From contig CAVNZM010000008.1 in the NCBI GenBank assembly GCA_963693365.1, positions 5,332,001-5,396,000 on the forward strand: a stretch of 64,000 nt of DNA. Reading direction: 5' to 3'. The translations under genes were made by a program, and so were the position numbers. The stretch comes from Amoebidium appalachense. Lineage: Eukaryota > Ichthyosporea. The notes beneath the pieces are model-generated. The model saw nothing but the letters and a program-made list of their open reading frames with translations. It ran no database searches and had not been told where the DNA came from. Within the stretch, counting starts at the first letter, position 1. The number at the start of each line of letters is the position of its first letter. Of this stretch, positions 31,931 through 47,271 are shown in pieces.

Positions 31931-32190
31931 CTTTTTGGCCTCCCGGTAGTGGATTTTGCAGGATTTGACTTCTTTGAGGTCCAAAAACCTCAAATTTTCC
32001 CCGGCGGGGCCGAGGAGGGAGAATTCAAAAATTGCCCGCTCCTGATATGGTACCCGGGCCCTTTTTGGCCTCCCGGTAGTGGATTTTGCAGGATTTGACT
32101 TCTTTGAGGTCCAAAAACCTCAAATTTTCCCCGGCGGGGCCGAGGAGGGAGAATTCAAAAATTGCCCGCTCCTGATATGGTACCCGGGCC
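31931..32190 (+). repeat. Exact 130-bp tandem duplication of a dispersed repeat
   Basis: Units 31931-32060 and 32061-32190 appear identical, each starting CTTTTTGGCCTCCCGGTAG and ending TGGTACCCGGGCC. The left flank (CCTCCTTTTTTGTAAAATCACC) is also shared with the reverse-orientation copy at 17657-17808. Frames through the unit (ITLFGLPVVDF...) are open in more than one copy but also open antisense, so coding is doubtful. Confidence 0.9.
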
Positions 32191-32342
32191 GTTGCCCCAC
32201 GACATGCATGCATTCAATCAATTCGGAGGTGCATATGCAACAAGTTGCGCCTGCCCGCTGTGGCTAAACTTGATGCCAGTAAACCCACCAAGATATTCAG
32301 CCTACCACCTACTGAGGCGGTGTCTCCTTTCTTTTTCTTTTT

Positions 32343-32378
<36 letters not shown>

Positions 32379-32987
32379 TTAAAAGGGCCGCCTGATCATG
32401 AGTAGATGTTAAACGTCGCACGTGCGGCAACACGTCAGTACGTGTTAGATTTGCAGCCAATTTTGAGCGTTTCATACCAACAATGTGCCCATTTCACTTG
32501 AAACCCCCTCATGATATATGGCTACTACCCCTGCCACGTGCACACCGTGCCCGCTGGGCCATCCGCTTTTCCTTGACACGTACGCACGCGTTCATATATA
32601 CAGGGGGCACGCGCATAACATTGCTTAGAATCGAGCTCGCCTGAACATGGGCATCGGCTGAACATTTCTTTACATGTATGTATATATGTATTGGGTCTCC
32701 GTCTGACTCAAGTATAAAGCAGTATGTCAACATAGGCAACGGGCACGTGCACCGGTACCGGTGTGCATAAAGCCAAGTTTGTGACTACTGCCGCATATGC
32801 ACACAATTGGCTTCGTGGCCCCGTGGCCCATGGGCCGAATCGTGGCCCGTTCAGAATCAGGATCACTCATACTGGCCCGGATCGACTAATTTGCGCAAGT
32901 TTGCATAAGGCCCCTGCACGTGACTGGCCAGTTGGGTACATAAACGCATAGCTGCCACGGAAACAGTCTTTCTGCTGGCAATCGAAA
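32191..32987 (+). other. RPL4 upstream region
   Basis: A T-run (32347-32375) and then 600 bp of ordinary sequence. No clear TATA box precedes RPL4. The short leader before the ATG contains the pyrimidine stretch CAGTCTTTCTGCT (32964-32976), like the TOP-type starts common in ribosomal protein genes; this is an inference. Confidence 0.4.
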
Positions 32988-35217
32988 ATGGTACGTGGTC
33001 AGTGATATATTGCTGAGATACTGAGATGGTGAAAGAATGGAGAAAGGACGAACGTGCAGGAACGTTTTGTGCACTTGTTTCCGCTGGCTCGGTGCTGTAT
33101 GGAGGCTGAGAAAGTTGGAGCCCATGAAACAAAGTTCTATCCGTATGGCCTACACAACTGACTGGGATTGGGCAGGCAGCTGCTGCGCGCCCCGTTGTGT
33201 CTGTGCACTCGCCCGACAAGGGCGACGTCACGGGCACGGTCACCCTCCCGGCCGTGTTCAAGACGTCCGTGCGCCCCGACCTGGTCAACTTCGTGCACAC
33301 TAGCATGAACAAGAACAAGCGCCAGGCCTATGCCGTCAACGTAGATGCCGGTCATCAGACCTCCGCCGAGTCCTGGTAGGTGCACTTTCCACCTGCGCAT
33401 GTGCCTGTGTTTTGTATGTCGTTGATTCGGTTTCACCTGTGTCTTGTCTGTATGTGCTTTTGAATGTCTGTTTGGGAGGGCATGCAGTGTACTTAAACGT
33501 TGTTGATCGTGTGAGCAACGTGTTGACCAGCCACTACAATGATGAGTCATATAGTTATCCCTGTCTTAGGAATAGCTTTCACTCTACCGTGCTGAAATTA
33601 CTATGCTGAACAGTGGCTATATGTTACTCTTTTCTTCATCCACCAGTTTGCTACTCTCTAACTCCTATCTGCTGTTCTCTATAGGGGTACTGGTCGCGCC
33701 GTGGCCCGTATCCCCCGCGTGTCTGGCAGCGGTACCCACCGCGCCGGCCAGGGTGCCTTCGGTAACATGTGCCGCAAGGGTCGCATGTTCGCCCCCACCA
33801 AGATCTGGCGCAAGTGGCACAAGAAGATCAACCTGAACCAGCGCCGCTACGCCACCGCCTCGGCCCTGGCTGCCTCTGCTCTCCCCGCCCTCGTCATGGC
33901 CCGCGGCCACCGCGTAGGTGTTCTCTTTTCATCTTGCCTTTGTTCTTGCTTGCATGTGCTTCTCTCGTTCTGTTGGTTTCAGCACTCCTTTGTTACGGGC
34001 AAGGTGTTTGATGTGGATGACATAACTCGATCACAAAACTAGCAGTACTGAATGGTCACGTGGTCTTTCTGTTACCTTCCGTTTCTTACCTCTTTTCTTC
34101 TTTACAGATCAGCCAGGTCCCCGAGGTCCCCCTCGTGATCGGCAACGGTGCTGAGGCCCTGACCAAGACCAAGGCCGCCGTCGAGCTGCTCAAGACGGTC
34201 GGTGCCTACGACGATGTCGTCAAGGCCAAGGAGAGCAAGAAGGTGCGCGCCGGCAAGGGCAAGATGCGCAACCGCCGCTACACCTTGCGCCGTGGTCCCC
34301 TTGTGATCTACGACAAGAACCAGGGCATTGCCAAGGCCTTCCGCAACTTGCCCGGTGTGGAGGTTGCCAGCGTGGACTCGCTCAACCTGCTGCAGCTGGC
34401 CCCCGGTGGCCACCTTGGTCGCTTCATCATCTGGACCCAGGGTGCCTTTGAGAAGCTGGACCAGCTCTACGGCACCTTCCGCAAGCCCTCGGCCCTCAAG
34501 TCTGGCTACTCGTATGTACCCTTGCCTTTTGTTATGTTTGTGGCTTTTGCTCTACTTTGTTTTTTCCCCCATATCATCTTCAAATTCTGTCCTGCCTCGA
34601 GCAACTGAAAGGTTCTTTTGTTTTTATACTCGTACTGTCTGCACACGTGCACTGTTACCTTTGTATACTGCTTTCTTGCCCTTCGTGCAACATTCTCCCA
34701 AAAAGTAATTAATGCCATTGACTTGTTAAAGGGTGTGCTCTGATGACCAAAACTCAAAACAGGATGGCGATATGACGCGCAAAATACTTCCTAAATGATC
34801 AAGTTCTGAGCACCTACCCTCATCTTTCCCCTCCTTTCACTCCCTCCCACGTCTCCTTTCTAACATTACGGTACGGTTCTCCCACACAGGCTGCCCCAGC
34901 CCATCATGGCCAACAGCGACCTCAACCGCCTCATCAACTCCGATGAGATCCAGAGCGTCATCCGCTCCACCAAGGACCGCCGCCGCCACGCCCCGGCCCA
35001 GAAGAACCCCCTCAAGAACGTGGGTGTCATGGTGCGCCTCAACCCCTACGCCCAGGCCGTGAAGCGCGCCGAGATCCTCACCCAGGAGACTCGCATCAAG
35101 GCCAAGGCTGAGCTGCTCAACAAGAAGCGCAACATCAGCGACAAGGAGAAGAAGACAGAGGCCGCTCGTCGTGCCGTTACCAAGAAGTTCTTTGGCGCCA
35201 TCACCTCGTCCGCCTAA
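32988..35217 (+). CDS. RPL4: 60S ribosomal protein L4 (uL4)
   Basis: Five exons: 32988-32990 (the ATG alone), 33176-33375, 33685-33913, 34108-34511, 34890-35217 (TAA). The spliced length of 1164 nt gives 387 residues, within the eukaryotic uL4 range. The product runs [15 protein letters not shown], then the family's loop and core ([54 protein letters not shown]), to a basic C-terminal extension ending [11 protein letters not shown]. uL4 is an early-binding large-subunit protein whose long loop lines the peptide exit tunnel. All introns are GT-AG, 185-378 nt, phase-consistent and free of microsatellites or long homopolymers. Codon use is strongly biased to C-ending codons, as expected for a highly expressed gene. 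The gene looks intact. Confidence 0.97.
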
Positions 35218-35220
35218 GTA

Positions 35221-35226
35221 AATAAA
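35221..35226 (+). terminator. RPL4 polyadenylation signal
   Basis: AATAAA four bases after the RPL4 stop. A second AATAAA lies near 35285, the more usual distance, and may be the one used. Confidence 0.55.
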
Positions 35227-37797
<2,571 letters not shown>

Positions 37798-38234
37798 TTT
37801 CTTGGACCCATGTAAAAAAGGTATTAACAGCTGACACCACAGGGTGGACTCCTGCCGACCTGGTTCCAACTGTTTGCACACTCCAACAGCAAACCCTTTG
37901 CTGGTTCTAAGCTGGTGTGTGTGCCTTCCACGTGTACTGTCTCTTCCCTCGTGTCTCCTCTATATCTGCAAAACTCTAATAAATATACCCCCCCCCCCCC
38001 CCTCCCCCCAGAGACACCATGTACCCCCTCTCCCTCTTTACCCGCCACCACCCCTTCTTCCACTTTGCTTCTCGACCTAATCTTCCCTTTATCTGCATTT
38101 ACTGCTACTTAGCAAGCTCAACAGTGTTTGGACATCGATTCGTTTGTGCAAACTATGTTCCTAGATTATGTTCTTGCTTATAGGCAGTACATCGATCGTT
38201 TTTGGTCCATAACCTGCCAAGGGCCTGGGGGCTA

Positions 38235-38266
<32 letters not shown>

Positions 38267-38369
38267 CCCCCCCCCAACACACACGCACACACACACACGG
38301 ACACACCACCCCACACCACCCAGCCACTAATCCACCCATCTACCCCCCCCTCCCCCCCCCTCTCCCCCC

Positions 38370-38408
<39 letters not shown>

Positions 38409-38470
38409 GCACACATGCACACACGCACATACAGACCCTGGCACACACACACACACGCACACACACACAT

Positions 38471-38504
<34 letters not shown>

Positions 38505-38856
38505 ACTCCCTCTCCTCTCTCTCTTTCGCGCCTTCCTCCCCCTCCCCCTCTCCCCCCCCCCCCCCCCGGGGGGGGGGGGGGTGGGGGGTGGGGGGTGGGG
38601 GGGGGGGGGGGGGGATGGGGAACGGGAGGATTTGTTTTGCAGTGGTGGTGGTGGTGGTGTGTGTGTGTGTGGAAGAGAGGGGGGGAGTGGGGAGGGGGGG
38701 GAGGGGAAGGGGGGGTCATAAGCAATTTGTTGCACCATGGAAAAAAGTTTTGGACACCTTACACCACAGGGTGGACCCCTGCCGGCCTGGTTTTAACTGT
38801 TCGCACGACACAAGTTGGGTCAGAATGGTGTGTTTTCCTTTCGCTACATACTGTCT

Positions 38857-38912
<56 letters not shown>

Positions 38913-39019
38913 AAAAAAAAAAAGAAAAGAAAGAAAGAAAGAAAAATCACACCCACCCACCCGCCCAACAACCCACCCTCACACACCCACACCCACACAC
39001 ACACGCACACGCACACGCG

Positions 39020-39074
<55 letters not shown>

Positions 39075-39115
39075 TCACACACTCACACACTCACTCACAC
39101 ACACTCACACACATA

Positions 39116-39193
<78 letters not shown>

Positions 39194-39730
39194 TCTCTTT
39201 CCTTCCCAGCCACCACCCCTTTGCCCTCTTTGCTTCTCGGACTAGTTCCCTCCCTCCCTCCGTTTCTCTCCCACGTCAGCCGTTTTGACCTTCGACCACG
39301 CTCATGGGCATATCTAAGAGTACAGGAAACACTGTTTGTTTTTTTTCGCGTCAGCGTTCTTAGAAAATGGAAGTGGGGGAAAGGGAGGGTTGGGAGGGGG
39401 GAAGAAGGGTGGGAGGTTAAATGGTTTTGCTGGTCATGGTGGTGGTGTGTGTGTGTTCGTGTTTAGTGTGTGTATGTGTGTGTGTGTGTGTCTGTTTGTG
39501 TGTGTGTATTTGGGGGGGGGGGGGAGGGGGGGAGAAGGGGGGGGGGGGGGGGGGGGGGGGAGGGGGGGGGGGGAGAAGGGGGAGGGGGGGGGAGGGGGGA
39601 GGGATCATAAGTATTCTGTTGCACCCATGGCAAAAAGGTGTTGACACCTGACACCACAGGGTGGACCCCTGCCTGCCTGGTGTCAACTGTTTGTACGCTA
39701 CAGCAGCAAACCCTTTGCTGGTACTAAGAT
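37798..39730 (+). repeat. Three copies of a ~120-bp unit at ~0.9-kb spacing
   Basis: Copies at 37798-37920, 38730-38822 (shorter) and 39610-39730 share ACACCACAGGGTGGAC, CTGCC.(A/G)CCTGG, and (first and third) CAGCAAACCCTTTGCTGGT. Each is preceded by a G-rich block and followed by C-rich and/or (CA)n sequence. The following blocks also resemble each other (CTTCTCGACCTAATCTTCC at 38070-38088, CTTCTCGACTTAGTCTTCC at 39993-40011). This points to tandem segmental duplication of a ~0.9-kb unit that then diverged mainly by repeat expansion. Confidence 0.75.
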
Positions 39731-40672
39731 GTTGCTCCCCCCCCTCCCCCCTCCCCTCACCCCCCACCCCCTCCCTTCGGGGGCCCCCTGATGATGGGCC
39801 CTATTAATTTCCATACTGCGCACGTTGGTGGTGTTGCCATTTGAATGTTTGCGTTCGCCTGTGTCCTGCACCGTGTTTCCCATCGTTTAGTTGTACTTCA
39901 TACCATGTTCCGTATCCTCCCCCCCCCCTCCCCCGGGGGCTCCCCGACACCCCCTTTTCTTTCCTGCGATCATTCCTGTTTCTCTTCTTTCCTTCTCGAC
40001 TTAGTCTTCCTATGCATTTATCGGTTACTTCATTCATGAATGAAAAAGCCCATTTTCTGTGGAAATCTACTCTTTTCGTAGTGTTTTTCCAGACTATCTG
40101 CCTTCATTAACGTAGGCTCTGTACCGATTGAACTTTATTCGATATACCCCCTTCCCCCTCCCCCCCCCCCCCTTCTCCCCTCCCCCCACCCTCCCCTCCA
40201 TCCCTCCCCCCTCCCTCCTAAAGATGGGCTCTGCTTATTATGCACACTCTTTATGTGTGGTTGCACTCGGCAGTGTTGTCGGTTGTGAATATGTACACCG
40301 TACTTTATGACGTATGCAACCCCCCCCCTCCCCCCTCCCCCCTCCCCCCGGGGGCCCACACCCACCCATCCGCCCACCCACCCACCCACCCACACACACA
40401 CATTAGCACACACTGTCCCACGCTGCCCACCTGCACACACACATGCTCGCACAAACACACACGTGCTAGGTAAATGCCCAAATCGATGGTGTTTGCCTTT
40501 TTTATATCCATTTTACCCTCAGCAAGAGGGAGGGAGGGGGAGAGGGGGGAGGGCGGGAGGGATTTCCGCCTTTGCTTCCCGTCTTCCTCTAACGTCCTAC
40601 TCTGGCCATTTCTTACTACACACACACACACATAAATGGTGAGCGGTGTGCGCGCACGCACGCGCACAACCA

Positions 40673-40739
<67 letters not shown>

Positions 40740-41066
40740 ACACGCACACGGGAACGCACACATCAGGCACCCGATCGCACATAGCATATAAAGACACGCA
40801 GATATACACTCACCTATGTTTATGCGCGGCTTGCAACAGGCAGGCAATGCAAGCAACGAAACCAGCCAGGGGGCTAACTGCTACATTTGACCTTTGTACG
40901 TACACTCATGCACCGTGCAAGTGACACACATTCAGCTGTAAGGATGCCGTAACACTGGGACCCTTAGGAACGTCGATTTTTGCACACTTTCTTTGTTTGG
41001 GTGTTCCAATTGAACTGTTCTTGATGTAAACCAATTATTATAGGAATGGAACTTTTTTGCCCCCCC

Positions 41067-41119
<53 letters not shown>

Positions 41120-42736
41120 GGGGGGGGGGGGGGGGGAGGGCATCCCTTCACTCTTCTAGTGTCAACATACAAAGTGTGACATTATGCCACATATAACAAT
41201 ATAGTGTGTTACCTTTTTATGCTTCACATAATTTTTGTGTGAGGCAATATTTCTAAAATGTAATTACAAAAGCGCATGTCAGTGGGTGCTGGCTGTGGCA
41301 GAATGTAAAAACAATACTACATGTACTCTAGCTGTGTTGAAAAGACATAAGCGTTGTCTTGTTCGACAACATGGTGAATAAACTGCTGGAGGCAAAGCCC
41401 TCCGATGCTGTACACTGATCACTCTACAATCATCATGACTCAATGGTGCATGCTTGTCACAAAGAGGAAACATTTAATGGGCTGTGCATATTTCATACTG
41501 TATGCCTCTCGGAAGAGAGCTACTTGTTAGTATGTAAGCGACGTCCATGTACAGCTCCAGTCTCTCCTTCGAAAGCTCGCCATCGAGTGCATGTGATGCC
41601 TTCTGAGACCATGTCAAACAAATTGCGCATGCAAGACTTCAGGCTTGAGAAACACGAGCTCTTAGCATGGCGATTGGTTGCTTTTATTGGATCAGTTTTC
41701 CGTGTTTGCAGCCTTTTTTTCCTGACACGTCCAGTGGAGAGTCCAGGGGTTGTGAACAACGTGACTGTGCTGTGCCTGTAAGTGTGCGTGTGCGTGTGCC
41801 CACGTGTGCGTGCGTGTGCGTGTGCACGCGCTTGCGCGTGTTTCTGTGTTTTGTGTGTATGTGTATGTTCTTTATGTGTGCGCCACGGGTGTTTGGGTGT
41901 GGGCAGCTACCGGTGTGTGTGCGTTTGTTTGAGTCGTGTGTCACAGTGCTGGTCTGTGTGTGTGGGTGTGTGCGTTTGTGCTGTGTGCCTGTGCACGTGT
42001 CACTGTGTGTAGATGTGACACAGCGTGTGTATAGGTGTCTATCCCCGAGTCCCAGCTACATGTTTCTGTGTGAGCGCATACAAGCGTGTGTTTGTATAAA
42101 TATGTGGGTGTAGCTGTACATGTGCATGCTTGTGGATGCGTGCAGGTGTACGGGCGCGTGTGTGGCGCGTGCGCCACGTGCGTGCGTGCGTGCGCGCGTG
42201 CGCGCACGTGTGTGTGTGCGCGCGCGAGTGTGTATATGCGGGTGTGTACGTGTGTACTTATACGCGCGCGCGCACGTGTGTGTATGAGCATTTGAGTGTG
42301 TGTGGATTCTTGCCGACACCGTGGTGTAAGGGTGGGGATGCTGGTAGCTCTCTGGCGCGGCCTACTTAAAAGACGTGCATGTGTGTACACTTGTGTTCAG
42401 AAAGAGGTCGTAAGGGTGAAGAGGGCGAGGCACCCAAAGGGGGCAAGGGGGAGGTGGGGGGGAGGGGGGGGGGACGGCAGGGGGAGGAGGAGGAGGAGGA
42501 GGTGGTGGTGGTGGTGGTGGTGGTTAGGGGGGGGGGGGGGGGGGGGGGGGTGGGGTGTATAGAGGGGGGGGGGGGGGGGGGGAGGGGTGAGTGTGTGGGC
42601 CCCCGGGGGAGGGGGAGGGAGGGGGCGGGGGCGCAAGGCACCTAACGATGTGAGCAACAGGCAAGCCTCACTTTAAGCCTTCTCAGACCCCAGGGGGTGT
42701 TAGAGAGAGCGGGGCCTTCCGGCGCGGGGTCCGGAA

Positions 42737-42769
<33 letters not shown>

Positions 42770-43023
42770 AGGGGGGGGGGGGGGGGGGGGAAGGGGATGT
42801 AACAAAGGGCTGATAGAAGTAGCTTATATGCTCACTTATGTCAGCCGCTCAACCTCTGCATTCTTCCTGACTCTTGCCGAAGCCTTGGTGACATGTTGGT
42901 GTTGGGAGGTGCCAGTGGGGTTTACGCTGTTGACGCGAGGTGTGCGGGGAACTTTTCGCGCCAAAACCACTTACCACCAATCACTTCTTACTTGTGACGT
43001 CACTTCTCAGATAGTGACGAACC

Positions 43024-43097
<74 letters not shown>

Positions 43098-43580
43098 ACC
43101 CCACCCGGGGGCCCCCCCCCCCACCCAAAAAAAAAAAAAAAAAAAGAGACACGATACCGCGCCTCAGTTGCTTTCAGCAAGAACACGCAAAACAAACTCC
43201 CTTTTTTCAGCGTCCCGGGACTCATCAAAAAAAAAAAAAAAAAAAAAAAAGCCACTGTCATCATGGGCGCCGGCAAGTCGTTTTTCACTTTCTTCTTAAC
43301 CCCCCGGGGCCAGGACACACCACAATTTATACTGTACGAGTCAGTTTGTGTTTTCTGCCACTCCCCCAGTGACCCTAACGGAGTTCCACATTTTCTCTTC
43401 TACACAACTGCAAAAAAAAACTTGGTCCTTTGAGAGGAGTCAGTATAGCGCCCGGAACTGTGAGGGAGGAGAACGAAACTGAAAAACGTGGCGTAGCGCA
43501 TTGTTATATCTTTTTGCTTTAGAGTGCAGCAGCAGGAATTTTTGTAGCGAGCACTCACCACCGTTTAGTGAAGGAAACAG
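39731..43580. other. Repeat-rich stretch upstream of the F-box gene
   Basis: It includes C-rich blocks (39738-39778, 40145-40220, 40320-40350), (CA)n (40675-40736), C-run/A-run/G-run in series (41060-41140), CpG-rich GT variants (41779-42295), a purine tract (42400-42630), G-runs (42738-42792), and a 72-base C-run (43026-43097) followed by an A-run. The ordinary block 41140-41780 has a 113-codon frame ending near a GTAAGT donor-like site (41779), but no partner exon. The probable F-box gene promoter lies in 43430-43580. Confidence 0.45.
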
Positions 43581-44473
43581 ATGTCGAGGTCAACCGAGCC
43601 AGAGCTGCCTGCTATGCTGCCACAAGATGAGCAGAAAGGTGAGTTACCATGACTCATACACAGGTCTGATTTCTGAACTTTTTTTTTTGGGCTTTGTATG
43701 CTACTGAGCTTTTTTTACGGTTCGTTAACAAGATTCCTGACGGGTGGTGATTTGTGGGTTATTCTTTCCCTCCCTCCCTCCTTACCTCTCCCCTCCCTCT
43801 AACCCCCCTCCCCCCTCCCCCCTCCCCCCCTTCCCCCCGGTTGCCCTTCTCCCTCGACGACATCCCTTCCGTCTCCCTCTTTCCCTCCACTCTCTCTCCC
43901 TCCCTACATCTATGCCCCACCCCCCGCCCCTTCCCACCCCCGCCTCTGCTCTGTCCTTCCTGCCAGCATTCCCTCTCTTGTCTGCATTCCCTCACTCCCT
44001 CCCTCCCACCCTCCCTTTATTGCTCCCGCCATCCCCCCGTCCCCCCCCCCCCCCCCCCCCCTCCCTCCCTCCCTCTCTCTCTCTCTCCCCCCCCCCCCCC
44101 CCCCCCCCCCCCCCCATTTTTCTCTTCTCCTGGTCTACCTGCCGGTACCACTCTCTCCCTCTTTCCTTTCAGCCCCACATGGCTGTACCCTTCTCCCTGA
44201 TTTTTGGTTACATGGCCACTTCTACTACTTAGGAGAGACACCCACTATATTGATATCGTTAGGTGCCGTATTCGTTGCAAGTATATGGGCATAATTCGTA
44301 CTTATTTTCCTATTTTATACAATAGTATGTGTTTCCAAAGAAGAAGTAAACGATCTGACGGTAACCGTATCGTTGCACTTCGAAAAAAAGAAAAAAAACC
44401 GAAGGCTATTGTATATGCTCACCAATACTTCACATCTCCCCCCCCCCCCCCCCCCACCACCACCACCACCACC

Positions 44474-44509
<36 letters not shown>

Positions 44510-44530
44510 ACCAATGCACGCACGCACGCA

Positions 44531-44585
<55 letters not shown>

Positions 44586-46207
44586 CACACACACACACAC
44601 ACCTGCCTTTCCGACAGCGTGTCCACTCTCCGTTCTGCCCCCTGGGGTTCTTGAGTCCATCATTCGTGCGCTACCCCACTCCGACCGTCTAACCGTCACC
44701 CTCGTTTGCAAACAAGTCGACCACCTCGCACGTTCCCCTGGGGCGGGCCTCGTTTCTTTTTCCTACGCACCAGGTGATGCTTGCAAACACGAAGATTTCT
44801 TACCCTTTGTCAGATTTTTGCGTCGGTGGGGCCGCATTGTTGGCCATGTGACGATGGATATGCGAAAATGGTCGGAGAGGGGGTTCGAAGTCCAGTGCAT
44901 GCCGTGGGCCAGCACGGTGCAGATGCTCTGCTCGCTGCAACGCCTCGTAGACATCACCTGGATTAGTGGATTTGGGGAACAAAACAGAGGCGAACAGGCA
45001 CTCTTTCAAGCGTTGTTGGAGAGTATGGGCTCCCGTGTTAGGAAGATTGAAACGAGAAATCCAGGCATGAGAATAACGCCTATCCATCGTTTCTTTGTGC
45101 GGAGCATATGGGAGCATTGTACGGCACTCAAGCGCATGGCAGCCTACGAGATGAAAATCCCGTCCGCTGATGGGTACAATATAAAGCACGTGACAAGCGT
45201 AGATTTGGTGAATTGCACTATTGACATGCCGGGTGCTTTGAACCTTTTGATGGAGACGGCAGGCGACTAACCACTTTCGTGTGTTCGTCTCTTTTCGTCC
45301 CACCACACGTGTCCCCCATTACTTCTGTCAGGGCGTTGAGTGTCAGTCTCGGGCGTAACCTGCAAGTCTTAACCCTCCAATTACACTGCCGGGACGTCAG
45401 TTTTGATCTTTCCTCCATGGGCAGCTGCCCGCACCTCGAGAAACTGCGATTCACAGAATTCAACCGTATTTGTCTCCCTCCCGCGCAGAAGTTGTGGAGT
45501 GTCCATGTTGATGCGAATAGCGCAAATATTTCCAATCTGTCCGTGTGTACCGCATTGTGTGCAGGTTAGTATTCGTGAAGATGTGGATGTTCCAATAGTT
45601 AATCTTCAATGCACAACGCTAGCATGTGCAGATCTCGCGATCCCCACACAGCAGCTAGACACGCTCTTAGGTCTAGAAAAAAGTGCGGCATCACTGGAAT
45701 ACTTTCGGATACAGTCGGAAGGAATGGATTCAAGTTGGGCCCGATTCGGCAACGTTGTTGCGCACCCTACAGCACTGAGAATCCTAGATGTCTACGGTAT
45801 AGAGACCAGTCCTTTAAGCCTGGACGTCTCATCACACCCACACCTCATAGGTGTCAATTTCTGGAATTTACCGCAGCTCCGGTCAGTCGGGCCCGGTCTG
45901 GCTGTAAACACGTCATTGACAGATGTCACCGCCTTAGGTTGCCCATCCCTTAGCGACATCTCCGCACTCTCCGTCTGCACCAACCTTACCAATTTGTACT
46001 TGGTCGATACACCCAGCGTGACCAGCGTGGAATGCATGGCTGGGCACCCCTCTCTCATTTCAATTGCCAACTATAATCCAATGATCGATCTTCTGCCGCT
46101 CGTCTCGTGCCCTTGCCTACATCCCCTGTACATATTCCCAGATCCGGAAGAGAGTGACAATCCACTTGAAAACATAGCACTTCTCATATCATTAATCAAA
46201 AAGGTAG

Positions 46208-46242
<35 letters not shown>

Positions 46243-46460
46243 CCCCGCTCTTCGTACACATACATTCGGCAACTTGCACATCGGCACACGCGTACACACC
46301 GTGTGCGCGCGCGCACATACACATGCACGCACACAGCACACACTAACATATACCTCCCCCCCCCCTCCCCCTCCGTTTTTTTTTTTTTGTTTGTCTTGTG
46401 ACGTTTTATGCATTCTCCCTTCCTTTTTCCCTTTGTTTTTTCTTAAAGCGAAAAGTTTAG
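43581..46460 (+). CDS. F-box / leucine-rich-repeat protein
   Basis: Exons: 43581-43638 (MSRSTEPELPAMLPQDEQK, donor GTGAGT), 44618 to 45173 (alternative end near 45260), 45332-45564, 45599-46203, and a terminal 46449-46460 (adds RKV, then TAG). The F-box is near residues 24-60: LPPGVLESIIRALPHSDRLT followed by VTLVCKQVDHLA. Irregular LRR-like repeats follow (VLTLQLH, HLEKLRF, LRILDVYG, HLIGVNFWNLPQLRSVGPG, TNLTNLYLVDTPSV). F-box proteins join Skp1-cullin E3 ligases and use the LRRs to bind substrates for ubiquitination. Intron 1 (979 nt) ends in a C-run, (CA)n and TTTCCGACAG. The 45565-45598 intron is only 34 nt. The exon 2 donor is uncertain: 45173 is the only GT site found that keeps phase, but it would drop an LRR-like segment (VTSVDLVNCTIDM). 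The substrate is not predictable. Confidence 0.7.
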
Positions 46461-46667
46461 GTTTTGGTTTATGGCATTTTGGTGACTCAGTTATGGCATT
46501 TTGTCTTTCGATTTCTCCACCTCCATAATTCCATACATCCAATGGAATACATACACACAACTCTGTGCACCTTCTCCCTCTCTCTGATTCTATTTATTTG
46601 CTTGCCTGTATCACCTTCCAAACGTTCATCTTCTACTGCTCTAGTCCCAAGCCCTGGTAAAAGCATC

Positions 46668-46730
46668 AAAACTCGGGTACTGTGGATGACGTGAGCCCCC
46701 CCTGAGGATGGGCCCTGCTTATGACACACA
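46668..46730 (+). repeat. Dispersed repeat, plus copy
   Basis: ACTCGGGTACTGTGGATGAC, then a C7 run, then GAGGATGGGCCCTGCTTATG. The reverse complement of 54415-54485 is nearly identical. Shorter plus-orientation relatives are at about 39789-39803 and 40222-40242. It lies about 200 bp 3' of the F-box gene. Confidence 0.8.
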
Positions 46731-47230
46731 AACACACAGACACGTTACACACACACACACACCACACACAGGCACACACCTCTGTTCCTGTGCCGGCGAG
46801 CAGTGAGGAATTGGGCTACTATTGGTTGCCGGCTTCCGTTGCCAATTCGGTCTCTGAGTGTTTACCTCCATTCACCTGATTCCACATAAATTAATGTGAA
46901 TTTGCCGCTCCTACAGGGGCATGTTCTTCGAAAGCATTCATGTGCACAAAGTATGTTAGAAAGTACATGTACAGCATCTGAACCTGCGTAGAGAAATCTA
47001 TGGGTATACCTATCTATTGGGCTGGGTTCCCTGCTTTGCTCTTTTTTTCCAGATATCCATGCAGATATGGCACGTGTGTGTGTGCTATAAGTCAATTCAA
47101 AATTGCAGCCTCGTTGACACATACATATAGATGGTAAACACCACGGGCCCCCAATTATTGCTATCATAAGAAATATACAATAAACACGATCGCACACTAA
47201 TCAATCAGCATTCTGCAATCTGCCCTACGT

Positions 47231-47271
<41 letters not shown>

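Noticed and set aside
31790-32213. Frames through the 130-bp duplicated unit as a protein
   Set aside because: Open on both strands and identical because of duplication; no family, no start context.
41443-41781. 113-codon frame ending at a GTAAGT-like donor
   Set aside because: No partner exon downstream keeps an open frame (42405 gives an early TAA), and there is no recognisable domain.
42828-43433. 200-codon plus frame with a GAGKS motif
   Set aside because: It crosses a 72-base C-run and two A-runs. GAGKS alone, without a Walker B or family pattern, is not evidence, and no splice sites frame it.
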